NCBI GenBank assembly: GCA_029260755.1
Contig: JAJDCQ010000158.1
Span: 1 to 64,000 of the forward strand
From: Planctomycetota bacterium
GTDB taxonomy: Bacteria > Planctomycetota > J058 > JAJDCQ01
Length of the DNA stretch: 64,000 bases
Direction of reading: 5' to 3'
Position numbers and translations under genes: made by a program. The notes under the pieces are model-generated. The model saw nothing but the letters and a program-made list of their open reading frames with translations. It did not search any database and was not told the DNA's origin. Below, one piece after another: positions 1 through 9,741 of the stretch. The first letter of the stretch is position 1. Each line of letters starts with the position of its first letter.

Positions 1-138
1 GGGGAGCGGCGAACGTCGATGGCGCCCGCATGGGACCGCGAACTCCACGACTCCCTGCCGTGTGAGCGAGAAGGGCCGCGCGGCAGCAGCGGAACCAATG
101 ACACTCACTGATGTTCCGCATTTCCGGATGAGAACTAG

Positions 139-1413
139 CTAGAGGCCGAGCGCCGCGACGATCGCGTCGAGCTCGGCCGCCACTGGCCTCGGACGGTTCG
201 CGGCCTCGCCGTGGTCGGCGACCTGCGAGAACTTCGCGCCGTGGGCGGTCGCGATCACGACGACGCTCTCGGCGCGGCCGATGACGCCCTCGGTCCTCAG
301 CCTCCGCAGCCCGGCGAGGGCGACGCCCGAGTTCGGGCAGACGGCGACGCCGCCGCGGTCGGCGATCGTCTTCGCCTCGAGGAGCTCGTCCTCGCCGACG
401 GCGCGAACGACCGACCCCTCGAACCGTTCGATCACCCGGCGGGCCTTGTCGTGGCTCACCGGCGCGCCGATCCGGATCGCGCTCGCCGCGGTCGGTCGCG
501 CCGTCACCGTCACGCGCTCGCGGAAGCCGCCGAGGAAGCTGCGGTGGAACGGGTCGGCCGCCTCGGCCTGGATCGCCGCGATCCGGGGCAGGCGGTCGAT
601 GAGGCCGAGCGCCTTGGCTTCGATGAGGCCCTTGCCGAGCGCGCTCACGTTGCCCGCGTTGCCGACCGGGATCACGAACCAGTCGGGCACCCGCCAGCCG
701 AGCTGCTGGATCACCTCGAGCCCGATCGCCTTCTGCCCCTCGATCCGGAACGGGTTCATCGAGTTGAGGAGATAGACCGGGTGCGCCGCCGACAGCTCCC
801 GGACGAGGCGCATGCAGACGTCGAAGTCGCCGTCGACGGCGAGGGTCGTCGCGCCGTAGGCGAGGGCCTGGGCGAGCTGCTCGGGGCTGATCTTGCCCCG
901 GGGGAGCAGCACCGCCGCGTCGAGCCCGTCGACGCCCGCCGCGTAGGCCGCGAGCGCCGCCGAGGTGTCGCCGGTCGACGCGCACGCGACCCGCGCCATC
1001 CCGAGGTGCTTCGCCCACGAGACGCCGGCCGTCATCCCGCGGTCCTTGAATGACAGGGTCGGGTTCTCGCCCTCGTGCTTGATGTGGAGCTCGGCTGCGT
1101 CGAACGCGCGCTCGATCGCCTCGACCCGGTAGAGGCTCGTGTTGCCCTCGGGCTTGCTGACGACGTCGCCGAGCGGCAGGTCGGGCAGGATCACCTCGTG
1201 ATAGCGCCAGACGCCCGAGTGATACGGCCGCTCTCGCGAGCCGAGGCGCGCCTCGAACAGCTCGCGGAGCGCGTCGCCGCCGCCGTGCTCCCGGCCGATC
1301 CGGTCGAGGTCGTGGGCGACCTCGAGGAGGTCGTCGCATCGAGCGCATCGGTAGCGGACCTCGCGCGGTTCGTGGCGGGCGTCGCAGGCGATGCAGCGGA
1401 GGGTCGAGCTCAT
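139..1413 (-). CDS. thrC: Threonine synthase (PLP-dependent)
   Basis: Translation from MSSTLRCIACDARHEPREVRYRC has an N-terminal zinc-ribbon-like segment, NPTLSFKDRGMT (PLP lysine) and ASTGDTSAALAAYAAG, with GNAGN downstream. The longer ORF N-terminus is antisense noise; the ATG is at 1413 and overlaps the upstream homoserine kinase stop. Confidence 0.93.
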   Translation of the reverse strand: MSSTLRCIACDARHEPREVRYRCARCDDLLEVAHDLDRIGREHGGGDALRELFEARLGSRERPYHSGVWRYHEVILPDLPLGDVVSKPEGNTSLYRVEAIERAFDAAELHIKHEGENPTLSFKDRGMTAGVSWAKHLGMARVACASTGDTSAALAAYAAGVDGLDAAVLLPRGKISPEQLAQALAYGATTLAVDGDFDVCMRLVRELSAAHPVYLLNSMNPFRIEGQKAIGLEVIQQLGWRVPDWFVIPVGNAGNVSALGKGLIEAKALGLIDRLPRIAAIQAEAADPFHRSFLGGFRERVTVTARPTAASAIRIGAPVSHDKARRVIERFEGSVVRAVGEDELLEAKTIADRGGVAVCPNSGVALAGLRRLRTEGVIGRAESVVVIATAHGAKFSQVADHGEAANRPRPVAAELDAIVAALGL

Positions 1414-2387
1414 CGCCGTCGCACCCCACGTCCGCTGATCGGCGACCGGATCGCGCTCGCCTCGAGGCCGTGGCGGGCGAAGGCGTCGACCATCGCCTCG
1501 GCGACGGCCGCGTCGTCGGTCCCCTCGGCGACGAGGGCGAAGACGCTCGGGCCCGCGCCGCTGATCGAGCCGCCGAGGGCGCCGGCGTCCGTCGCCGCCG
1601 CCTTCACGTCCGCGAAGCCCGGGATCAGCGCCGCGCGGTGCGGCTCGACGAGCCGGTCGGCCAGGCCTCGCCGGACGAGGTCGGCGTCGCCCGTGATGAG
1701 CCCGGCGACGAGCGTCGCGCCGGCCGCCACGTTCGCCACCGCGTCGGCGAGGGGGACGCTCGCGGGCAGCGCCGCCCGCGCCTCGCGCGTCGGCACGTCG
1801 TGGTCGGGCGTCACGACGACCACGCGGCACGGCAGGGTCGGCTCGAACCGGGCCGGCCGGGTCGGATCGTCGGGCCTCACGATCGTGAATCCGCCGAGGA
1901 GCGATGGCGCGACGTTGTCGGCGTGCGGGGCGCCGGCGGCGACCGCCTCGGCGGCGATCGCCGCGCCGAGGGCGTCGCGGGCGTCGACCGGGCCGTCGGT
2001 GACGAGGGTCAGGGCGACGAACGCGGCCGCCGCCGCGCTCGCGCCGCTGCTCCCGAGCCCGCTGCAGAGCGGCAGCCCCTTGATCAGCTCGAGCTCGATC
2101 CCGTGCTCGGCGGCCTTCTCCGGCGCGGCGTCGAGGATCGCCCGGGCGGCTCGACCGGCCGTGTTCGCGTCGGCATCGCGCGGCAGGCGTCCGCCGTCGC
2201 CCTCGATGCTCGCGATGCGGACGACGCCGGGCTCGTCGGTCAGCCGCGCCGAGACGACGTCTCCGGGCTCCTCGAGGGCGAGGCCGAAGACGTCGTAGCC
2301 CGGGCCGACGTTGGCGACCGTCGCGGGCGCGAACGCGGCGATCCAGCTCGCGCTCCGGAGCACCATGGGCGAGGCCTCCTGAGCCAT
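1410..2387 (-). CDS. thrB: Homoserine kinase (GHMP family)
   Basis: MAQEASPMVLRSASWIAAFAPATVANVGPGYDVFGLALEEPGD and GLPLCSGLGSSGASAAAAAFVAL are GHMP kinase motifs. It is coupled to thrC by an ATGA overlap. The start could be 2366 or 2387. Confidence 0.92.
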   Translation of the reverse strand: MAQEASPMVLRSASWIAAFAPATVANVGPGYDVFGLALEEPGDVVSARLTDEPGVVRIASIEGDGGRLPRDADANTAGRAARAILDAAPEKAAEHGIELELIKGLPLCSGLGSSGASAAAAAFVALTLVTDGPVDARDALGAAIAAEAVAAGAPHADNVAPSLLGGFTIVRPDDPTRPARFEPTLPCRVVVVTPDHDVPTREARAALPASVPLADAVANVAAGATLVAGLITGDADLVRRGLADRLVEPHRAALIPGFADVKAAATDAGALGGSISGAGPSVFALVAEGTDDAAVAEAMVDAFARHGLEASAIRSPISGRGVRRR

Positions 2388-2513
2388 CGCGGAGCCGCCG
2401 GATCGAAGGGGACGCGCGGCGAGATCGTCCCGTGTCTCGCGCGTTGTCGGACGCCCCATGATCGGGCTGCCATTCTCCACGCGGAGGGCGGCCGGCACCA
2501 GCTCGGTTCGGGT

Positions 2514-2555
2514 AAACGCGGAGAGGAGCCTCCTTCGGAGGCTCCTCTCGCGTTT
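2514..2555. terminator. Strong hairpin, candidate bidirectional terminator
   Basis: aaacgcg-gagaggagcctcc-ttc-ggaggctcctctc-gcgttt: a perfect 13-bp core extended to ~19 bp with one bulge, flanked by an A tract and a T tract, in the gap between two genes. Confidence 0.75.
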
Positions 2556-2604
2556 CCTTCGCCGGTTTCGGCGGCCGCTCGAACGCGCTCCGCCGCTTCC
2601 GCGT

Positions 2605-2955
2605 TCACGAGACGCGGTGCGCGTGCTTCCGCTTGCGCCGGTGAACCGCGCGCCGCCACTGCCGCGGGGCCCGCTGCCCGCGAACGCCGCCGGGCGGGTT
2701 CCGCCAGTCGAGGGTCGGGTCGCGCTCGTCGTGAGGCGCGGGCTGCCACCGGGCCACGCGGTCCTCGACCTCGGCGAGGCGCACGTCGAGCTCGTAGAGC
2801 TCCCGGCGCGTCGCCGCGGCGTCGAGGTCGTCGCGGGCCGAGCCGCGCCCGGCGCCGACCTCGTCGAGGCGCTGGCGCAGCGCGAGGGCGAGGGCGAGGG
2901 CCACGCTGTAGAGGCTGATCGTGAGAAGCGAGGTCTGGGTGATCGTGATCCACAT
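2605..2955 (-). CDS. Small membrane protein with one TM helix and a charged/coiled-coil tail
   Basis: MWITITQTSLLTISLYSVALALALALRQRLDEV... is a hydrophobic helix followed by a DEARRELYELDVRLAEVEDRVARW-like coiled coil. Confidence 0.55.
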   Translation of the reverse strand: MWITITQTSLLTISLYSVALALALALRQRLDEVGAGRGSARDDLDAAATRRELYELDVRLAEVEDRVARWQPAPHDERDPTLDWRNPPGGVRGQRAPRQWRRAVHRRKRKHAHRVS

Positions 2956-3087
2956 CGGTCGAGACTCCAAACCCGGACCGCCGACGAGGCGCCGTCGGCG
3001 CGCCGTCGTGTCGTCGGGAGAAGCCTAGACTCGATCGGGAAGCGGAGCTGTCATCGCGCGCGGGCGACGGACGCGCTCCGCGGAGGG

Positions 3088-3393
3088 TCAGTCCTCCATC
3101 GGCACCCGGTCCATCCGGACCAGGTAGGGCTTGCCCTTCGCCTTCTGAAGATCGGACGCCTTCGTCTCGGCCTTCGCCTTGTCGCGATACTCGAACGACG
3201 CGACGGTCTTGTGGGCGGGGTCGAGGATGATCCAGATCGCCTTCATGCGCCCGGACGCCCCGACCTTGGCGGCCTTCTTCTTGGCGGCGGCGCGCTTCTT
3301 CTTCTTCGCCGCTGGCTTCTTCGCGGCCGACGTCTTCTCCTTGTCGGCGGCCTCGGCCTCGCGGATCATGTCCTGCCGGGTTCGTCTGGCCAA
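3088..3393 (-). CDS. Small Lys/Ala-rich basic protein
   Basis: MARRTRQDMIREAEAADKEKTSAAKKPAAKKKKRAAAKKKAAKVGASGRMKAIWIILDPAHKTVASFEYRDKAKAETKASDLQKAKGKPYLVRMDRVPMED. TTG start at 3393 with AGGAAG upstream, or ATG at 3369. Confidence 0.65.
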   Translation of the reverse strand: MARRTRQDMIREAEAADKEKTSAAKKPAAKKKKRAAAKKKAAKVGASGRMKAIWIILDPAHKTVASFEYRDKAKAETKASDLQKAKGKPYLVRMDRVPMED

Positions 3394-3410
3394 TGGTGGC
3401 TCACTTCCTT

Positions 3411-4895
3411 CTAGAGGACGGGCAGCGTGGCGCTCGGGCTGCGCGCGGGATCGGAGAAGGCGACCGACGGTGATTCGATGTCGACCGCCTGGCAGAAGAT
3501 CCGGTAGCAGTGAGTCTGTCGGTTCAGGTACGACCCGGTCACGCCCGCGAGGAAGACCTGCCAGGCGCGGAAGGTCGACTCGCCCGCGTGCGCGACGAAG
3601 CGCTCGGGCTCGGCCATGAGACGCTCGTACCAGGCGAAGCACGTCTTGGCGTAGTGGGGCGTCAGGTCGAAGACGCGCACGATCTGGAAGCCGTTCTCCT
3701 CGAGCGTCTTCACGTGCTCGCCGAGCGAGTACCAGTAGAAGCCCGGCCACACGTAGCGTCGGTTGAACGCGGGCCCGATCGCGTCGAAGAGCGGCGTCCC
3801 GGTGTGCGCGGTCATGAGCGCGTGATGGACGTAGCGCCCGCCCGTCTTGATCCGACGTCGGACGTGCTGGGTGTAGCTCCGCAAGCCGCTGTCGGGGCCC
3901 GGCGGGCCGACGTGGCTGATCATGCCGGTCGAGTGGATGTGGTCGTAGAGACGGTCGTCCTCGCGGTAGTCGCCCTCGTGGAGCTCGAACCGGTCGTCGT
4001 CGTAACCGGCGAGCATCCCGCGACCCTCGCGGACCTGGTTCGCGGAGTGGGTCCAGCCGACCACCTTCTTGCAGCGGTGCCGGTCCATCGCCGTCATCAG
4101 GAAGCCGGGGTAGCCGCAGCCCACGTCGAGCACCGTCTCGTCCTCGCCCGGGGCGAGGTAGTCGGCGGCGTGGGCGAACTTGCGCCACTGCGCCCGCTCG
4201 AGCGAGTCCCAGTCGTCGTCCCTGCCCTCGCCGACGCGGAGGACTTCCTCGCGCCGGAGGTCGGCCGGGTCGTCGAAGATCGCGCAGGAGTAGCTCCGGA
4301 ACGCCCGATCGAGGTAGAAGAGCGCCTCCTCGGGGATGTCGTAGTGGCTCTTGACGCTCTCACGCGCCGTCGACGGCGTCTCGAAGACGTAGTTCCGGAC
4401 GCGGTTGCGCAGGATCTGCCAGGGCTTGAGGGTGAGCTTCGCCCAGTTGCGGATCTCGGCGAACAGGTAGAGGTTGCCCTCGAGGTCGACCTCACCGTCG
4501 AGGAAGCGCTCGAGGAAGCGCATCGCGTCGAGGGCGAGGAGATCCCGGGCCGCGCCGCGCCCGAGCCGGATCTCGAGCGCCTCGTGCTCGCTCCAGTGAG
4601 GCGTGTCGCCGCCCGCGTCCCACCGGGCGCCCGTCCAGTCGCGGAAGCGGATCCGCCACGGGAACTCGGTGAGCGTGCCGACGAGGAACTCGCGCAGGGT
4701 CGCGGCGAGGGCGTCGTCCGGCGCGCTGCTCGTCCGGAGCGCCGCGACGGAGCGCGCGACGCTGCGCACGAGCGGCATCGGCGACCGTGGAAGCAGCCGG
4801 GCCGCGGCGCCGGTCGGAGCGCCGCCGATCAGCGGGGCGACGAGCCGGCTCGGCTCCAGGGCCTTGAGGGTCTCGAGCGGGGTGAAGGTAGGCAT
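3411..4895 (-). CDS. Cyclopropane-fatty-acyl-phospholipid synthase family SAM methyltransferase
   Basis: VKSHYDIPEEALFYLDRAFRSYSCAIF, VLDVGCGYPGFLM and GMISHVG match the Cfa/mycolic acid cyclopropane synthase pattern. ATG at 4895. Confidence 0.85.
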   Translation of the reverse strand: MPTFTPLETLKALEPSRLVAPLIGGAPTGAAARLLPRSPMPLVRSVARSVAALRTSSAPDDALAATLREFLVGTLTEFPWRIRFRDWTGARWDAGGDTPHWSEHEALEIRLGRGAARDLLALDAMRFLERFLDGEVDLEGNLYLFAEIRNWAKLTLKPWQILRNRVRNYVFETPSTARESVKSHYDIPEEALFYLDRAFRSYSCAIFDDPADLRREEVLRVGEGRDDDWDSLERAQWRKFAHAADYLAPGEDETVLDVGCGYPGFLMTAMDRHRCKKVVGWTHSANQVREGRGMLAGYDDDRFELHEGDYREDDRLYDHIHSTGMISHVGPPGPDSGLRSYTQHVRRRIKTGGRYVHHALMTAHTGTPLFDAIGPAFNRRYVWPGFYWYSLGEHVKTLEENGFQIVRVFDLTPHYAKTCFAWYERLMAEPERFVAHAGESTFRAWQVFLAGVTGSYLNRQTHCYRIFCQAVDIESPSVAFSDPARSPSATLPVL

Positions 4896-5079
4896 GGCAG
4901 GCTCGGTACAGAAGCAATGACGCGACAATGGAGAGCGCCGTCCGCACCCGGGCGAGGCGAAGGGGCACCACCCTACTGACTGATGCCGCATTGCGCCAGC
5001 CCGAACCGACCGCATGCGCGGCGCTTCCCTCGGTTCGCCGGCGAGCTATGATGCGCGCTCACCGAAGGGAGCCAGGCTC

Positions 5080-6114
5080 ATGTCCCAGACCTGTGGAGCC
5101 TGCGGCGGTCAGAACAAGACCGGCGCAGGGGAGTGTGCCTACTGCGGCAGCGCCTTCTCGACCGGGAAGGAGGTCGCGGTCGTCTGGACCGCCGAGACCG
5201 GCGAAGGAAGCCGCGGCAAGGGGAAGGTCGCGATCCGGGCGCCCGCCGAGGAGGCGGCCGAACGGGTGAGCAACCTGGTCGAGGCGGCCTTCTCGGCCGC
5301 GGTCGACGAGCTCGGCCCGAAGTCGAGCATCGACGACATCCAGGCGGCGATGACCAAGCGCCTCAAGGCGCTCATCCCGGCCGACACCGAGATCGCCTCG
5401 CTCACGCTCGAGTCCTACGTCCCGGGGCGCCCGCCCGCGGAGGTCGTGAAGGGTCGCTCGCCGCTGCGGGTGTTCTTCGGGCTCGTCATCTTCATGCTCG
5501 GGCTCGGCGTCTTCGGCTGCTGCGGGTGCTTCGGCGGCGGGTTCCTCGCCGCGAGCATGGGGCTCGCCCAGCAGGCGGCGCAGCTCAAGAAGGCGCGGAT
5601 CGTCAACGCCGACGAGGCCGCGACCGCGCGCGGGCTGATCGCGCTCGAGGGCGTCACGCCGGAGATCGACGCGCCGTTCGTGATCCCCGAGACCGACATC
5701 GCGTGCGTCTACGTCGAGAAGCGTTTCTACGGTCCCGGGGCGAGCACTCATCCCGACAAGATGTCGTCCGAGGAGCTCCGCGTCGGCGAGCTGCTCGTGC
5801 AGTTCACGCCCCTGACCAAGTTCGAGGGTTTCGAGAAGCTCCACGAGGTTCGCGAGGACAAGATCCGCGTCGTCTGGAACGGGATCCCGGTCGGCCGTCC
5901 CATCACGATCGTCGGAGCCGTCGAGGGCGACGCCGAGCTCGGCGCCGTGATGCGGAGCGGCGCGCCGTTCCTGGTGACGACCAAGCTCTCGGTCCAGGAG
6001 ATGGTGGACACCGCGGAGGGAGCGGGGGCGGTCACGAGCTGGATCGGCATCGTCGGTCTCGCCCTCGGTCCGCTCATGATGCTGCTCGGCCTCGTGATCA
6101 TGATCAAGCGCTGA
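5080..6114 (+). CDS. Zinc-ribbon membrane protein with a GIDE-like domain
   Basis: N-terminal CGACGGQ..CAYCGSAF ribbon, TM segment LRVFFGLVIFMLGLGVFGCCGCFGGGF, then a GIDE-like body (GLIALEGVTPEIDAPFVIPETDIACVYVEKR ... PITIVGAVEGDAELGAV ... APFLVTTKLSVQEMV) and a C-terminal TM. GGGAG RBS upstream. Confidence 0.7.
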   Translation: MSQTCGACGGQNKTGAGECAYCGSAFSTGKEVAVVWTAETGEGSRGKGKVAIRAPAEEAAERVSNLVEAAFSAAVDELGPKSSIDDIQAAMTKRLKALIPADTEIASLTLESYVPGRPPAEVVKGRSPLRVFFGLVIFMLGLGVFGCCGCFGGGFLAASMGLAQQAAQLKKARIVNADEAATARGLIALEGVTPEIDAPFVIPETDIACVYVEKRFYGPGASTHPDKMSSEELRVGELLVQFTPLTKFEGFEKLHEVREDKIRVVWNGIPVGRPITIVGAVEGDAELGAVMRSGAPFLVTTKLSVQEMVDTAEGAGAVTSWIGIVGLALGPLMMLLGLVIMIKR

Positions 6115-6198
6115 CGGCGACGGCGCGGCCTTGTGCCGCGTGCTCGCGTCGGCCATCCTCGATCGAGGTCGCGCACCGGGCGGGTGACGGGAGGCCTC

Positions 6199-9100
6199 AT
6201 GCAGTCCGGCGGCAGCTTCGCGCCCCCGCCTCCGAACCCGGAGCCGGACGACCTCGCGCGGACCGTCGACCTCGACGCCGCCGTCGCCGCCGGAGGTTCG
6301 GTCGCCGGGTCCGCCCCCGGACCGGGCCACCAGGGCACCCCGATGCCCCCGAGCCAGCTCGGCCCGTTCCGCCTCCGCAAGCGGCTGGGCAAGGGCGGTC
6401 AGGCGAGCGTCTACCTCGCCGACCAGCCGTCGCTCGGACGCCAGGCGGCCGTGAAGGTGCTCGCCGTCCAGCTCGCCGCCGACCCCTCGTTCGTCGAGCG
6501 GTTCCATCGCGAGGCGCACGTCGCCGCCCGACTCCGCCACCCGAACGTCGTCACCGTCTACGACTCGGGCGTCGAGCAGGGCTACCACTGGCTCGCGATG
6601 GAGCTGGTCGCGGGCCAGCCGGTCGACGAGCTCGTCCGCGCCAGCGGCGGACGCATCCCGTTTCCGCGAGCCCTCCGGATCACCCGCGACGTCGCGGCGG
6701 CGCTCGCGGCCGCCGCGAAGCTCGACATCATCCATCGGGACGTGAAGCCGGCGAACGTCCTCCTCGACGAGGACGGCACGGCGAAGCTCGCCGACCTCGG
6801 TCTCGCCAAGCAGCGCGACGTCGACAAGAGCCTCACCGCGACGGGGATCGTCGTCGGGACGCCGCGCTACATGTCGCCCGAGATGATCCTCGGCGAGGGA
6901 GAGGTCGACATCCGCGCCGACATCTACTCGCTCGGCGTGATGCTCTACGAGCTCGCCACCGGAACGGTTCCGCTCCGCGGGGCGAGCCTGGCCGAGACGC
7001 TGCTGCGCCACACCCAGGAGGAGGTCCCGCCTCCGTCGAAGGTGGCCCCCGAGCTACCGGCCGCCCTCGACCGCGTCGTCGCGCGGATGACGGCGATCGA
7101 GCCCACGGAGCGCTACGCCTCGCCCGATGAGCTGGCCGCGGATCTCGACGCGCTCGCCCGGGGCGAGCGACCCCGTCACGCATCCGCATCCGGACGCAGC
7201 GGCGGCGCCCGCCGGAGCAGCGGTCGGGTCGCGGCCGCCCGTCGGAGCAGCGGGCGGCGGCGCGTCTCGTCGCGCTCGTCGCAGCGCGAGCTCGGCGTGG
7301 ATGAGGCCCCGACGAGCGCCCGGGGAGCGTCGAGCTCGACGTCCGCCCTCGTCGTGATCGCCGTCGTCGCCGCGGCGATGCTCATCGGCTGGTTGGCCGG
7401 GCGGTCGAACGAGGGCGACGCCGGCGTGCGCGACGAAGGGGACATCCCCGTCGCAGTGACGCCCGCCGGGCCGTCGACCCGCGACGAGGTCGAGCGCGCG
7501 TTCGGATCGGGCGACGCGCCCGGCGCGTTCGCGGCCCTCCGCGCGGCGCTCGCCGCCCGCGCGGGCGACCCCGAGGAGCGACGCGACCTGCTCAGCCTGC
7601 GCGGAGAGCTGCTCGAGCGGCATCGGAGCGCCGTCCGGGCCGACGCGGCCGAGCGGGGGCTCGCGTGGGCCGTCGCCCAGCTCGTCACCGTCGCCGCCGA
7701 CCTCGACGACGATCAGGGAGAGCAGCACCGCGCGCTCGCCGTCGAGCTCTGCCGCGAGCGCCTCGCCGCGGTCGACGCCGGCCGCCTGGCCGCGGAGCTC
7801 CCGCCGGCGATCCGCGAGCGGAGAATCGACGACGCCGAAGCTCGGATCGCCGAGGCGGCCTCCGCCCTGGACGAGGTGACCGGCGCCGTCGGCGACCGGG
7901 CCGCGATCCGTCGCGAGCTCGCGCTCGATGACGCCCGGGGGGTCATCGCCTTCTGGCAGCGGTCCGCGCGCGTCGCGCGGGTCGCGAACGCCACGGCCCG
8001 CGACCGTCCGGATCCGCCCGGCGTCGCCGCGAGCGCCGCTCCGGCCGCGGACGGCTGGCTTCGCGTCCCACGCGACGGCGGCGTGTTCGATGTCCCCTTC
8101 GCGCGATGCGCGCCGGACGAGCTCGCCGCGCGGCTCGGTCTCTCGGCCCTCGACGCCGGCGTCCTCATCGCCGTCCACGGCGACCCGGCGGCCGCCCGGG
8201 CCGTCCTCACCGTCGCGCCGGGGGACGAAGGGGTCGCCTGGCGCGAGGCGATCGATCGGATCGAGGCCGTCACCCAGTCGTCGCCGGTCGCGGTCGCGAT
8301 GGCCGAGCCGGCGCCAGGCCCGGGAGGCGGGGCCGATCCCGATCCGCCGGGCGTCGCGGACCCGATCGAGCCCGGGCCAGCCGCGGCCGCCGTCGACGCC
8401 GACGTCGTCACCGCCGCTCGCACGATCGAGGCGGCCCGCGAGCGGCACGACGCGCGCGAGATCGTCGAGCGAATGCACTGGCTGCGTGGGCACACGGGCG
8501 ACGACGCCGCGGTCGTGCGGATGCTCGCGACCCTCGAGGACCGCGAGCGGCGACAGATCCTGTTCGGGCGAGTGGCGATGGCCGCGCGGGCGGGCGACCA
8601 CGAGGCGCTCGACGCGCGCCTCGCCGAGCTCGAGGCCGCCGGCGGTCGCATCGGCGACGAGGAGCGCGAGCGGTTCCGGCGATGCGCCAAGCTGATCGAC
8701 GCCGGCATCGCCGGCGACGCCGTCGCCCTCCGGGACCGGCCGGATCCGCGGGGGAGGGAGCCGCTCGGCGGGTATCTCGACGGGCTGACCGGGGGCTGGT
8801 GGTCGGCGGTGTGGGAGCTCGCCTGGCTCCGGACCTACCTCCGCCAGTGGATGATCCCGTTCCGGAACGACAGCCACGGCAACCCGGGCGACGACTTCTG
8901 GACGGGGCACGGACCCGTTCGAGACCGGCTCCAGCAGCCGCCGATGCAGTGGCTGAAGGGCGTCCCGAACGAGCTACGCCGACTCCCGACCGAGGCGCAG
9001 GACGCGTTCGTCGAGCGCCTCGCCGGGACGATCGAGGCGACCTTCGCCCGGATCGACCGGCTCTTCGACGAGTTCGAGCACGACGTCGATCCCGGCAGCG

Positions 9101-9720
9101 GAAGGCTGCGCCGGAGGGCGAGCATCGGGTTCGACATGACCCGCTCGGTCGACGTCGAGGGCACGCTTCGCGAACCCCGCCTCGCCTTCGAGATCGATCC
9201 GGCCGCGGGGCTCCGCCTGGCCGGCGACCCGACGCCGGCCCAGCTCGACGAGTTCTCGCAGGGCGCGGTCGTCGCCGTCGTCATCCACCGGATCGACCAG
9301 TGGCCCGAGATCGAGATCGAGCTGTCGGACCGATCGAAGCTCGGCATCGCCATCGAGATCGCCGACCATCGAACCCCGAAGGCCCACGCCTGGGGGAGCC
9401 AGGATCGCCGCGGCTTCCAGCTCGGAGCGACCGACAAGGACCGGGCTCGATTCACGGCATGGCTGGCTGAAGGCGCGAAGGCGTGGAAGCACGGCAAGGC
9501 GCGCCCGACCGGCAAGCCGCTCACTCTGAAGATCTCGATCTCGGGCAGTCAGGGGGAGCCGTACGAGCTCCAGCTCTCGACGGGCAGCGGGCGCGCCGAG
9601 CCAGTCGTGTTCCGGTCGGACGCCGAGCTGTCGCTCCGCCTGGTCCTCGCCCCCGGGACGGTCCTGCGCCGATTCAAGGCGGGCCTGCGCTACTACGACG
9701 AGAACGGCAACAGCCAGTAG
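6199..9720 (+). CDS. Hanks-type Ser/Thr protein kinase, transmembrane, long extracytoplasmic C-terminal region
   Basis: GKGGQASVYLADQ, AVKVL, IIHRDVKPANVLL, ADLG, SPE; TM ALVVIAVVAAAMLIGWLAG. Confidence 0.9.
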   Translation: MQSGGSFAPPPPNPEPDDLARTVDLDAAVAAGGSVAGSAPGPGHQGTPMPPSQLGPFRLRKRLGKGGQASVYLADQPSLGRQAAVKVLAVQLAADPSFVERFHREAHVAARLRHPNVVTVYDSGVEQGYHWLAMELVAGQPVDELVRASGGRIPFPRALRITRDVAAALAAAAKLDIIHRDVKPANVLLDEDGTAKLADLGLAKQRDVDKSLTATGIVVGTPRYMSPEMILGEGEVDIRADIYSLGVMLYELATGTVPLRGASLAETLLRHTQEEVPPPSKVAPELPAALDRVVARMTAIEPTERYASPDELAADLDALARGERPRHASASGRSGGARRSSGRVAAARRSSGRRRVSSRSSQRELGVDEAPTSARGASSSTSALVVIAVVAAAMLIGWLAGRSNEGDAGVRDEGDIPVAVTPAGPSTRDEVERAFGSGDAPGAFAALRAALAARAGDPEERRDLLSLRGELLERHRSAVRADAAERGLAWAVAQLVTVAADLDDDQGEQHRALAVELCRERLAAVDAGRLAAELPPAIRERRIDDAEARIAEAASALDEVTGAVGDRAAIRRELALDDARGVIAFWQRSARVARVANATARDRPDPPGVAASAAPAADGWLRVPRDGGVFDVPFARCAPDELAARLGLSALDAGVLIAVHGDPAAARAVLTVAPGDEGVAWREAIDRIEAVTQSSPVAVAMAEPAPGPGGGADPDPPGVADPIEPGPAAAAVDADVVTAARTIEAARERHDAREIVERMHWLRGHTGDDAAVVRMLATLEDRERRQILFGRVAMAARAGDHEALDARLAELEAAGGRIGDEERERFRRCAKLIDAGIAGDAVALRDRPDPRGREPLGGYLDGLTGGWWSAVWELAWLRTYLRQWMIPFRNDSHGNPGDDFWTGHGPVRDRLQQPPMQWLKGVPNELRRLPTEAQDAFVERLAGTIEATFARIDRLFDEFEHDVDPGSGRLRRRASIGFDMTRSVDVEGTLREPRLAFEIDPAAGLRLAGDPTPAQLDEFSQGAVVAVVIHRIDQWPEIEIELSDRSKLGIAIEIADHRTPKAHAWGSQDRRGFQLGATDKDRARFTAWLAEGAKAWKHGKARPTGKPLTLKISISGSQGEPYELQLSTGSGRAEPVVFRSDAELSLRLVLAPGTVLRRFKAGLRYYDENGNSQ

Positions 9721-9741
9721 CCGGGCGGGAGGGGCGCCGAC

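Noticed and set aside
139-2387. thrC-thrB overlap as a possible novel arrangement
   Set aside because: Coupled threonine-pathway genes are ordinary.
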